Source: Brachypodium distachyon
Taxonomy: Eukaryota; Streptophyta; Magnoliopsida; Poales; Poaceae
Assembly (NCBI RefSeq): GCF_000005505.3
Contig: NC_016134.3
Coordinates: forward strand, 9,344,624 to 9,408,623
Length of the DNA stretch: 64,000 bases
Reading direction: 5' to 3'
Part shown: piece by piece, positions 10,996 to 21,787 of the stretch
Numbering within the stretch: position 1 is the stretch's first letter
How the letters are laid out: each line of letters begins with the position of its first letter
Made by a program: the position numbers and the translations under genes
The notes under the pieces: model-generated
What the model was told of the DNA's origin: nothing
The model's input: only the letters and a program-made list of their open reading frames with translations
Database searches by the model: none

Positions 10996-11004
10996 TTTAG
11001 ATAG
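10996..11004 (-). promoter_or_regulatory. TATA-like box of DEFL gene C
   Basis: Reads GCCTCTATCTAAACACC on the minus strand, about 82 bases upstream of the start codon. It shares its flanks with gene D (GCCTCTATTTAAAAACA). Confidence 0.55.
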
Positions 11005-11241
11005 AGGCTCCTGCATGGAAAGATGTGTGGTATCTCTTCTACATGGGCTATTGATTTGATGATTAATTTGATTGAGCATTAAAGTTAGATTGTGATCGAC
11101 CTTAATTGGTATATGCCATATTAATTTAAAAGAGCAATCTTCTCTTATTATAGCTAGTGATATATGGCAGCACCGGCAAGATCGTATTCGTTAGTTCAAT
11201 GATGATTTATGCATGAAATCTTTTGCTCCTAGTAAAATACG

Positions 11242-11336
11242 TGGAAAAATACGGTAATACCTGAGACCATTTACTGGCAATTAATAAAATGTTTTAATTG
11301 CCAATGAATGGTCTCAGGTATTGCCGTATTTTTCTA
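11242..11336. mobile_element. Short foldback element with 40-bp arms
   Basis: Left arm 11242-11282 (GGAAAAATACGGTAATACCT… to GGCAATT) is mirrored by 11295-11336 with few mismatches, around a 12-base A/T loop. It is too short for coding; probably a MITE of unassigned superfamily. Confidence 0.8.
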
Positions 11337-12564
11337 GGTAAAATGAATAGGATAAATATTTGGCTTCATTTTGTATTTATTTAGGACATTAAAATTGAGT
11401 TGTCTAAAAGACCTCCCACGCTATGATTTGGGCGCTCTTGACCATTGGATATGATGGCCGGTGGACGTGTTATGGGCTTCTTCTTTTTTTGAGAGAGAGA
11501 ATGTGCTGTGGGCTTCTATTCCTGTAGAAAATCCTCAGGGCCAGAAATTCATTGGGCCATTGTCGTTGCCTCACTAGACCTCTGGGCTATTGGGTCTGGA
11601 GAAAAGGGTCAAGTTCTCAGACCTGACAGTGCTCAAGACGCTTATCGTGCTCGTGGTGATGTGTGAGTTCTTCGGCAATGAAGACCCTACGATGCTCTAA
11701 ACTGAAATAATTTTCAGAGCAAGCCCTTTGAAAACAAACAATCCAAGCCATGTTACCAAAATAACAGTGTCTTGTTTTATTACATGAATTCGAGTTCTTT
11801 ATACTCACTCCATTTCAAATCATAAGATGTTTTAGTTTTATCCTAAGTCAAAATTTAAAAATTTGACAAACAATATCAGCCAATTATCGGACGTTTGTAA
11901 CTATCGAATTAGTAGCTCAGTTGTGTAAGATCTCTGATATAGGGAAATAGAGAATCAAATTTCAGCTTCTGAGTTGGCCTGTTGTTTGTTTGTACATAAT
12001 ACTTGGATTCATGCGTCGAATTAAAGTTTGAACTGTCAAGCAAGCTAATTAATGTTTTGCACATTGCACACAGCTAGTTGCTGCTTGTGAGATTTAATTT
12101 GTCTTCAGATAATGCAAACAAAATTTCCTGTGCGGGCATTAGAATGCAAACAAAATTAATCAGATATTTTGATTGGGAGAATGAAAAAAAAGACTTTTAT
12201 TTGTTTTCAAAACCGGCATTAGGAGACTTAATGACTTGCATTATCCCTCTCTCTCCATCAGTCGGAGACATATTAAGACAAAACTTTAACCAAGATTTTA
12301 ATTCAGATAAAACTTTAACCAAGAAGTACTCCGTACTTGATTGACATGTAGTACTATATGACCTGAAACCATAATTAGCACCAAGTGCTTGACGAATCTA
12401 TAGAAATTTCATGCCATAAAAATCCCATATTAACAAACTAATTCTTGATCAAACTCTTATCTGAACGAAATCTAATACATCATAAATTGCGAAAGGTGAG
12501 AAAATATTTCTCTTCATTGATGAAGCCTCTCTCCTTTATTTAATCATCTCAATGTAAGGGATGA
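11337..12564. other. Intergenic with one half Stowaway MITE
   Basis: A left Stowaway-like end (TA, then ctcactccatttcaaatcat) at 11802 runs about 70 bases without its right partner, so it is truncated. No other recognised feature. Confidence 0.5.
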
Positions 12565-13361
12565 CTATAAATCCTGAACCAAATATCTTCGACCATATGC
12601 ATCGAGCTTGGCCGTGGTGCAGCAGCACATGCTGCTCCTGTCGCCAACGGCTCTGCAGCAGGCCGTGGATTCATCCCTGCAGCTCTGCTTGCACTGGCTC
12701 ATGTTGCACTGCTTGATGGGCAACGGCATGAAGCATCCATCTGCACAAAAAAACAAGAAAACAGTACAGTATAGTATTCAGCCTAATTAATTAGTAGATG
12801 GTGTATAATTAATCTGCCCAATGGTAAGTCGATTTTTCCAAAATATTGCACCGGCTAGTCGGTTATGTTGAGAACCAATGCTCTCCCTTGAGAGTGGCCG
12901 GAGCAAGGATTTAGATAGAAGGACCCAAAAAGAGAAGGCATTTGATATTGAAAGGAGCAAACGGAGTATAAGTACTACTCCTAGTTTTTTTTTTGCGCTC
13001 ATTTTTCTTCTAGATATTACAAGTTTTTCAAATGAAATGTTCTGTTTAGGGCATCATGAATCCTATTGTATATATTCTTATGATATGTTTATTTATTTAT
13101 TGTCGAAAGAAGAATGGATGCAGAAGAACATGTTTCTTGAAAAAAAACTAAATCCCTGAAACCCAACAATGTAAAAGAAATATGCAAGTAACAAGTTTAG
13201 CATGAGTGGCAAAGGTGAGAGTTCAGAGAGAACAGAATACCGTAAATGGCCCTTCTTTTCGCATCACAAGAAGAGAGAAGGGTACTAGCCGTGATCACCA
13301 CAAGAAGAGCCAGCAGCAGCAAGCACAGGGCACTCCTGTCTCTCTTCTTGAAGATTGCCAT
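12565..13361 (-). CDS. Defensin-like secreted cysteine-rich peptide D (two exons)
   Basis: Exon 1 is 13361-13241 (121 nt), exon 2 is 12740-12565 (stop TAG), with a 500-bp phase-1 GT-AG intron, giving about 98 residues. Exon 1 encodes MAIFKKRDRS, a leucine-rich core (L-C-L-L-L-L-A-L-L-V-V) and T-L-L-S-S-C-D-A, then a short basic extension (K-R-R) absent in C. Exon 2 carries C-x8-C-x4-C-x3-C-x6-CC-x9-CCC, one cysteine more than its relatives (nine in all), and a longer C-terminal tail. The odd cysteine could stay free or allow dimerisation; this is inference. It is closest to gene C. Confidence 0.83.
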
Positions 13362-13461
13362 ACTTGTTCTGAAGAGACGGAGAGGCTCTCTCTAGTCCTT
13401 TCTATCACACTACTTGTGTTTGTTCATTTCATACATAAATGTAGAATTGTTGATGGATGTT

Positions 13462-13470
13462 TTTAAATAG
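13462..13470 (-). promoter_or_regulatory. TATA-like box of DEFL gene D
   Basis: GCCTCTATTTAAAAAC on the minus strand, about 100 bases upstream of the start at 13361, in the same sequence context as gene C. Confidence 0.55.
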
Positions 13471-14275
13471 AGGCTCATGGAAGTCTTGGGGGCGCCACGG
13501 GCCGAAGGTTTAATGTAGACTAGTAGTACAAAAATGAGTTGTCGTAAATAAAAAAATGAAATATCTTAACTCGGCCTCGGTCAGAATTAATTTTTGGACA
13601 ATTAATATGGTTCCATGCAATTAGCTAGCTCATGCATACCGGCACACAACTATAGCTGGAGACACCCACGTTCGCGAGTTTGCAAACTTGTGGGATTCTA
13701 AAAATCCCTTGAGAAACCATGGTGCATGTAAATGTTAATATATATGTGAGCAAGTAAAACATCGTCAGAAATATTATGTACTCTGCAAATAAACCAAGGT
13801 TACAAGTTATATCGATCTTTGATGTTTTCTCAAGGCAATCCCACGTTGCAATATAGGCAATTTTCTACAAATTGATTGTCAATGCTAAAAATATATCACC
13901 GGGCACATATTTTGAAAGAATTGCAATTGGATTCAGAGGAAGTATACTGTAGATATATCAAACAAACACAAGCAATGACAAAGGTAGAGTCTCCAACGCT
14001 GTTAATAATCAACTGAACAAATCGACCAGCAAGGTTCTATCATGAAACGAACCCAAACAGCAGGCCATCAGAAGTACAACATTCCTCAAGCAGAACTTAT
14101 ACGTATATTTATAAAGATATAAAATTATAAAGTTTTCCCTACAAGTAAATGCATCACAATTCACATGCCCGGAGGAAGAAACTGACTTGGAACAAAAAGG
14201 ACGCATAAACTTGAAAGAAAAACACCACGACTGACTTAAAATGATTCGATGTAGCACAGCTATCCAACCGCAGCC
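13471..14275. other. Intergenic, 3' flank of the MOS1-like gene
   Basis: AT-rich with no recognised coding frame. The part next to 14275 should hold the 3' UTR of the minus-strand gene. Confidence 0.45.
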
Positions 14276-17200
14276 TCAAATGTAGTGCCTGCGCTCCACG
14301 TGCCCACTTCCTGCTCTTGAAGAAGCCCGATGCCCCCTGTTCGAATGATCGACAGCGCCACCGGTGTTCCACTGGACGTCTGGGGCAGCATCCGGAGATC
14401 TTACAGGACCCGAACTGTGGTACTCAAGAGTGTCTGAGTGTCTGCCTCTTCCCCTTTGCCTACCATCATTTGCGCTGCGGCCCCTCCCACCGTGTTGTTG
14501 GCCAAGGCAATGTGGTGCTGGAAACGGCTGCTGATATTCCCACTCTTTTTCGTTCCATACCGCAAGGTTTTCGTCTACGAAGGTCATGCCTACATTACCT
14601 TGCCCACCCGACAGATCCATTGCACCCTTTCTGTCGACTACCCGTGTCGATTTGCTATCCATGCCATGCGAGTTGTGTTTGTCAGGTAAGCCATGGTGGG
14701 AGTTCCGCGGCCATTCAGAGATGCCATTGTCTTGTGCATAGGTCTGAGGATGGGAGATGTATTTAGGCATCCAGCGAGCCCTAGATGCAGCTGGTGTTTC
14801 GCAGGAATCCACTGGATCATCAATGGCACCACCGGTGTTCCGCTGGATGTTACAGGCAGCAACAGGAGATCCTACCGGCTTTGGATCAAAGTACTCAGAG
14901 TGTCCACCACTTCCCCTTTGCCTGTCCTCATTTGCGTTATGGTCCCTCCCTCTGTGCTGTTGCCCAAGGTGATGTGGTGCTGGCAAGAGCTGCTGATATT
15001 CCCACTCAGTTTCGTTCAATACAACAAGGTTTTCTTCTTCAAAACTCATGTCTCCATTGCCTTTTCCACTCGGCAGATCCATCCCACTATCTCCGTCGAC
15101 TATCTGCGTCGGTTTTCTATCCCAGCCATCAGGACATCCTACCTCCTCAGCATCATAGTTCTCAGAGTGTCTGCCTCTTCCCTTTTGCCTGTCCTCATTT
15201 GCGTCCCAGTCACTCCGGCTGTGTTGTTGGCCAAAATGGTGTGGTGCTGGAAAGAGCTGCTGATATTCCCACTCTGTTTCGTTCCATATCAGAGGGTTTT
15301 CATCTTTGAAACTCATGCCTAGATCATTGCCTTGTCCACCCTGGAGATCCATTCCACCATCTCTGTCAACAATACGAGTCAGTTTGCGATCCATGCCATG
15401 TGAGTTGTTCGTGTCAGATAAGCTGTGGTGTGAATCCTGCAACCATTCGGAAATGTCATCGTCTTGTGCATTGCTCTGAGGATGGAAGATGTGTTTGGGC
15501 ATCCAGCGAGATATGGATAGATCTGACGTTCCGCGGATGAAGCGTCCCCTGCCTGCCCTCTCCTTGTAGCCATAGCTACTTCCTGCATTTCTTTGACCCT
15601 CAACATGGTAGTGCCTTGGACTGTCAGTTGCACGGTGTCCTTCCCAATTATTGACAGGAAAGGTTTCCCAAGTACTGGAAGGCAAGACAACTGTTTCAGT
15701 TAGTTTTGAACGATCCTCGGTGGCATCATGGGTCTTGGACTCAAATTGCTCCTCTGCTCGACATTGATCAGATAACTCCTGTACGACATCTGCCACATTG
15801 AAGTAGCATGCTGGTTCAGCAAGATTTTGCACCACCGAAGCCAATCCCTCAGTACTCTTTTGTTGCAAAGAAGCACGATGCCTCCCTTGACCCCAGCCCA
15901 TCTTCTTATCCAGCCAGTTTTTGAGCTCGGTTGGAACATCGGCTTTAGCAGAGGTGAGATTAACATGTGCTTCTTTATCATGACTCGTGGTCTCCAAATT
16001 GGCATTTGCCCTATTATCATAAGATGTTTTGTGGTTCTCTGCTGGCAATGTTTGCCCCAGATTCTTCCGTTGCAGCTCTTCGTATACCGGCTTATGGGCA
16101 TACCAACCGGTTTCACTCCTTTGCATTGTTGCCATTTTCTCCCTAATCGTACTGTGATTTCCAGATGGTTGTGGCACGGCAGATACAGGCATGCTATTTG
16201 GACCGCCTTCTTCATGCTTTTCTCTGTTGCCTGTCTGTTTAATTGGTGTGTGCAGGACGCTATCATTCCAAACTGGACTCTCAACAGGCGGTACACTGCA
16301 GTGGTCCTTTCCTGATTTCTTGATCTGCTGAGGCTTTGACAGGCTATTGGCTTTATTGTGTACTTCCTTAGCCGCCGCTGCCAACTCCTGGTTTACCGAA
16401 GCAAGTGGAACATCATCAAGCATTATACCACCCACCATAATACCTTTAGCAGAAATAACCTGGGCAGGAACCATAGAACTGCTGATGGCAACATATGGGA
16501 CAAGGGTTTGATGCATACGTGAGACTTCTATAGTATTCTTCTCACTGCCAAACACAGGTGGTGATGCGGGCCTAACTGCAGCAGAGTCCCTCTTGATATT
16601 CTTGTTTCTCGTTGAGAGTTTCTCCTGAGGTTTAGCTTCAGTAGCCAGTGTGTCTGCAGGAGTCTCAGCGGTGTTGCTAACATAATCTGAGGTTTCAGCT
16701 ATGTTTGATCTCTCCCTTATATTTGGCTCACGTGAATAAAATTGTCTTTGCCTATCCTCCATCTGCCAGTGTTTTAGGGCACTGTTGTCATGTGACTGTG
16801 AGGTGCTTTTGCATGCCATCATGTTAACCTCTGTGTTCTTGGCTGAGGACATGACATTATGAATCCACGGACCTTTACTAACACCTTCAGTATTTGATGC
16901 TGGAGTGGAACTGCTGGAAACTGTAGCATAGTCAACTCCATTTGCTGGCCAAGGCACATTAGGACCATCAGCAGAGACAATACAGCATGTATCTTCTGCT
17001 CCATCACGTCCAGTTTTTTGTTCATGGTACAGATTGTTATCTGCTTCTAAGAGTGCATCATTGGATTTCTGACTCTGCAATAATTGATGTCTGTTCAATT
17101 CTTCTAGTCTTGCAATAGCATTTACTTTCTGTTTACTAATCCAATCATTCGCATCCTGTAGTTGTTTTGCAGCTTGAGCTGATAAATATCTCATTCTTGA

Positions 17201-20200
17201 ATGCTAAATACACCAAAAGAAACACTAGTTAAACAACACTGGTGGCATAAGATTCATCGATCATTATTAACATTTTTGCAGTATTTGCTTGCCTATTTTA
17301 ACATTTCATCTCTCCACATTTGCCACTTTATCGCGCACTCTGTTAATGAATCTCCAGAAAACAGAAGTGGCACACATAACATTATAATAAAAAAAGATGT
17401 GCCTAAATAAAATTTGTGGAACTCGAAAGCAATACATGGAAGAGACACACTGAAGTAGAAATGAATTTATCGAGTGAATGCATTCTTGGAAATAACAGAA
17501 ATATCTAATATGAAGGTTTAGAGGAGGACTGGCGTCTCGAATCTAAGTGAAGAACTAACAACTTTACAGAACGAAAAGTTATATGACATCTTAAAACAGT
17601 AAAGAAACATATTATCCTTCATCACGTGTATGCCGCACAAAATTTTGCATAGCAGAACTGATACAATCAATACAATGTATACACTGAATGATCCAAACCA
17701 CCCATGCACATGCCTAACCCTACCAGTAATATGGACATTTCAATCATAATTTGTACAAGCACTAAAATGGATGCATGTACTGCATTATTTGATCTCTGTA
17801 TAAAACTCATTACTCATGAGGTCCTAAGGAGATTACAACCACATACCTGGCCATCATAATCAAGCAAATTTTGCACCTTATCAGCAGCTGTCACTAATGC
17901 CTGCTGTGAAGTGTTCCTAGAAAAAGGTTGGTTTTGTTGAGCATCTCTTATAACAATTGCTCGCAAAGCGTCAACCATAGACTGCCCTTCCCATCCATGT
18001 CTCGAAATACTACATGGCATGTCCTTAGCACAGCCATCGAGCCAGTTTCTTGACGTAGTGCCTCTTCCATATGCAAGATAATCAGCAGATTTACCAAGTT
18101 TTCCAGCTTCACAAAATTCAGTAGCCTTTTGTTCTGACAGACCAACAACACTTACACCATCAGTAGGCACATTTGGTGGATTAATTGGCATAGGGTTGTT
18201 GCTTTCGGAAACAGAATTACCCCTGTCAAAGTCAGGACCGATTTCACTGGTGGCAGCACTTAAGAGAATATCTTTTGTCACATGATCTAGCTCAGCACAA
18301 ATGTTTTTCTCGTGCTCAACCTTGGATTCCATGGATGAAAGTAGATTAGACAACTTAAGGGCATGAAAATTTCTAGCTTTGTTGTTTAGGCACTTTATTT
18401 TCTCTAATAGGGCCACATCCTTCTTGATGATAGGTTGCTTCTCAATGTCAATTGCATCTGAAAGATCATCCTTGACCTTCCCAAGAACGTGAGGACGTTG
18501 ATCTGTGAGGCGATGATCAGCGGGTACCTGAGGATGAGATAGACCCCTGATGTCTAGGCAACACCCATCCTCTCGTGCATACGGCCTTAATGCTGCGTCC
18601 TGATTGAGTGTGAACTGGCCAGAGTGAGCAAAAGATTCAACCAGGGAACTGCCAGAGGGGTCTGCATGCTTGTATGGATCATATGGTGCCTCTGCTCGAT
18701 GCAACATTCTGTTTTCATCAGGGGGGTGATCAGGAGGAGGATGCCAGTAATCTAACCACGGAGGAGGCATACACAAATTAGGAGCTTGTGGGCCATGCGG
18801 TTGAGTCTTCTGGGCTTTACTTGTCAACTTTGCAGCAGGAATTGGATCACCTCCTTCACAGACATAGTCTGTTCTTAAGGTACTTTCATGCTCATAATTG
18901 GAAGATGAAATTACCTCACCAGTTCCTGCCATACAAAAATGTCTTTCACCATTTGACACAAAGAGAAACATATCGCATCATATGCAAAAGAAATTAAATT
19001 TACTCAACACAAATTGCTATGATGGTATGACCAACCGTGAGGTAATGAAATATGAAATAGTGGGATAGCTTAATGAATCAAGTGTATACCAGCCATTGGC
19101 CTCTTTCTTTGTCCATCCTGTGACACCACAATACCAGAACCAATAGTTGGACGCCCTTCTGAACTATGTCCTGTAACTGAAAAGGCAAAGCGTAAGGACA
19201 ACAAATGTTGTAGATTCCCAGATAAAATGTATGGAAGCAATATCAGTTTAGCTGAACATATAGACCTGTTCAAACAAGAAAAATACCATCAGCTATCTGT
19301 TTATTCCCAGATAACTCGGTGTTAAACAAGATGAGTTTACATATGCTACATGCACAACAGAAACTACAAACGTGTTTTGTGCAAGTCAAATGTTATGTTA
19401 CAGTTAGTCACCTTGTTGACTGTTTGACGCAGAATTTTTGGAGCCAAGTACTGGGAAATCATCTATACTCAGGCTGAACCCTTTCCCATGTGATGTAGGT
19501 GCCTACATTGGCAAAATGAACTATTAGATATATCTATTCATTGAGTGGCTAACTTGAGTTACAGATGAGGTGCATACCCGTTTGGCAATAGTTCGTGATG
19601 GTGCTTTCAGAACATTAGTGAAAGAATCTGGAAAACAAGAATGCTGCAAGCTTCCTGATCTTGTCTCGGTGCTTCGAGGACGATTCGTAACAGTAGGCAC
19701 GTGATACAATGGTACGTCACGGAAGTCACTTCCAACTGTTGATGATGACGTTGAGCTTCCTCGAGAAGAAGGGCGGTCATCAATGTGGCTAGGTGAACCA
19801 GAAGCTCCATCATTCTTGGGATGCAGAAGTCGGAGTGAACCCCATGCATTTGATGATGGGAGCATCAGTTTGTTGCCCCACGCGGCAGTGCTCATGAAAT
19901 CCATGCTGAAATTCCACCAGACAGCGATAAGAATGAATCCTCTCTGCTTGCATATACATGGGTTGATTGGACACTATGTATGCCTAAGGAATCCACATAT
20001 CCGGCATCCAATTCAAGCTATTATTTCAACACAGAAGTAAAACTACCGACCAATCTAAACAAAAACTCTCCACAACCTTACAACCATATTATCCATTCAG
20101 CAATATTAATTCAATGGTACACCTAAGACACGATATATTTCGCATATTGATATTCCTTTCTCTATTTAACTAAATCCAAATAACGCCAAAGACATGTGCA

Positions 20201-20872
20201 CCTCCACCCAAGCAAGATTACTGACTGATCTATGCAAAACACCCTCCACAAACTTAAAACTATATCACCAGTTCAGCAATATTAATACAACGGCCCAACA
20301 AAGGCACGATACATTCGGTATAATCTGCCTAAACCAAACAACATAAATACATGAGACCATCCAGAAACCGCCCTATATCCCCATTCTAGCAAACACCTAA
20401 AACACTATCGAGGCAGAACATCTTACTCCACTCCGGAACAATCCCCTCTCCGCAACTTGATCAAATGACACCGATTAATGCATCGATTTCACGACGCAAA
20501 ATAGGAACTAATGATAAGTTTATCACGCAACAAACGCCTCGATCAGTAGTAGCTTCTGCCGCCCTTATAGCATGCCAAGTGCAGGTTTAGAAATGAATGC
20601 TAGTAGTACCTCTGGTTCTGCGGATTGACGGGCTGAGGAACCCTCGCGGCGCCGCCGGACTTCTTCTTCGTCGGAGGAACCCCCGCCCATCTGCTGCTGC
20701 AGACAGCTCACAAACAACACGATCACCAACTAAACCCCCTAAAAACCCCAAGCAGCAACCAAATCGCGTCGACCTTCTTGTTTCGACGGAGAGGAGGATA
20801 TGGGGAGGAAGTAGGAGCGGGTGGGATGGGGCCGGACCTGGTGCTGTCGGCGAGCGGGGTGATGACCACCAT
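14276..20872 (-). CDS. MODIFIER OF SNC1 (MOS1)-like / BAT2-N domain protein
   Basis: Seven exons join in one frame with GT-AG borders: 20872-20838, 20696-20610, 19905-19578, 19502-19412, 19170-19090, 18925-17847, 17203-14276; 4,629 nt, 1,542 residues. The early exons carry the conserved N-terminus of MOS1/BAT2-N proteins: V-P-Q-P-V-N-P-Q-N-Q, S-S-N-A-W-G-S, G-A-S-G-S-P-S-H with R-P-S-S-x-G-S, R-P-R-S-T-E-T-R-S-G-S, then G-F-S-L-S-I-D-D-F-P-V-L-G-S. Exon 6 contains a W-L-D-Y-W motif. A coiled-coil-like segment near residues 565-620 (A-K-Q-L-Q-D-A-N-D-W-I…R-L-E-E-L-N) is also typical. Arabidopsis MOS1 modulates expression of the NLR gene SNC1 and flowering/cell-cycle genes. The low-complexity C-terminus holds an unusual tandem repeat (separate entry). 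The first two small exons are the least certain part. Confidence 0.82.
14400..15525 (-). repeat. Tandem repeat coding the C-terminus of the MOS1-like protein
   Basis: Three coding units share E-W-E-Y-Q-Q-x-F/L-P-A-P-H, N-x-D-R-Q-x-G and the M-D-L-x-G-x-G-N block. Their signature E-W-E-Y-Q-Q codons fall near 15270, 15000 and 14545. Units 1 and 3 also share R-W-M-P-K-x-I-x-H-P-Q and S-H-G-M-D; the middle unit lacks this first half. It corresponds to residues about 1,128-1,495. The frame is kept open through all units. Confidence 0.85.
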
Positions 20873-21787
20873 CGCTGCTCCCCCTGCCCTCGCTCCGAAG
20901 GCGGTAGGGCGTGTCGCGGGTAACGGGAGGCGGGTGGCGCGGTTGAATGCGGTCGATGTGGATGCGGCGGCGAGAGGGAGGGGGATAGAGCCGGTGGTCG
21001 CCGGCGGCGGCAGGGGGCGGGAGCGGGCGGAGGAAGGAAGGAGTCCAAGCCGGAGTGGGAGTAGGCGCGGGGAGAGTGACAGACAGGTGGGGCCTGCTCG
21101 TCAGTGGAAGCGAGGATTTTGTGGGGAGATGGAAATGGGCCGTTGAAATTGTGGGGCCGGTTCGGGCCCAATTGTTTTGTGTAGGCCGGGCCATTTTAGT
21201 GGGCTCCGTCAGCGATCTTTTCAAATCGATACGGGTAATTGCAAATTTTTGTAACCACCTCAAAGATAAATTTGTTTCCAAAAAGTTAAAACCCCTGTAA
21301 AAAATTCGCAGACTAATTTTTTTATTCTGCATATATATTTTTTTCTAAAATATGTTTTATATTATGTTTGACAAAATGTCACATTGTTGCGTCACTTAGA
21401 GCGCTAGAGCCTGTGAGTGAGTGACACTGTCCTTTATCCATTTGAGCTCTACTCAGATCAGGCAGACCTAGACATTATTTGTTCTGCCAAAATGCCAAAT
21501 AAATCGTAAGGCGTCCCTTATTTTTCTGCTGTTTTTCTTGGCGATGCTTACACGTGGCAGAAACCAGTAGAGAGAAAGGGAGAGAGATTAGTTTGCCGAA
21601 CTGCTAAAATTAGAAGAAAAAAAATTATCATCGGTGAAAAAAAAAGAAGATACAAACGGTGGAAGAAGAAGAAGGAAAAAAAAAGTTTGCCGGCTTTCCC
21701 TCTCGATCGCCGCCGGAAAGAAGCGAGGGCTTCCTAAGGTCGACGACAATCGGGTGCCCGTCGGTGCGAAGCCTCTGCTGCATTTCC
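20873..21787. promoter_or_regulatory. Shared (bidirectional) promoter region
   Basis: 915 bp separates the divergent start codons of the MOS1-like and NPGR-like genes. The side next to MOS1 (20873-21120) is GC-rich and the middle (21180-21560) AT-rich; 5' UTR-like purine-rich sequence with CGCCGCCGG runs up to 21787. No certain TATA box stands out. Short frames on both strands here look like chance frames in GC-rich sequence. Confidence 0.5.

Noticed and set aside
14317..16315. Plus-strand frames of 149-209 codons
   Set aside because: Antisense shadows of the large MOS1-like exon 7; the minus-strand frame is longer, spliced and has family motifs.
20597..21332. Frames of 108-197 codons on both strands
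   Set aside because: Chance frames in GC-rich promoter and 5' UTR sequence; the supported exons of the MOS1-like gene use only 20872-20838 and 20696-20610.
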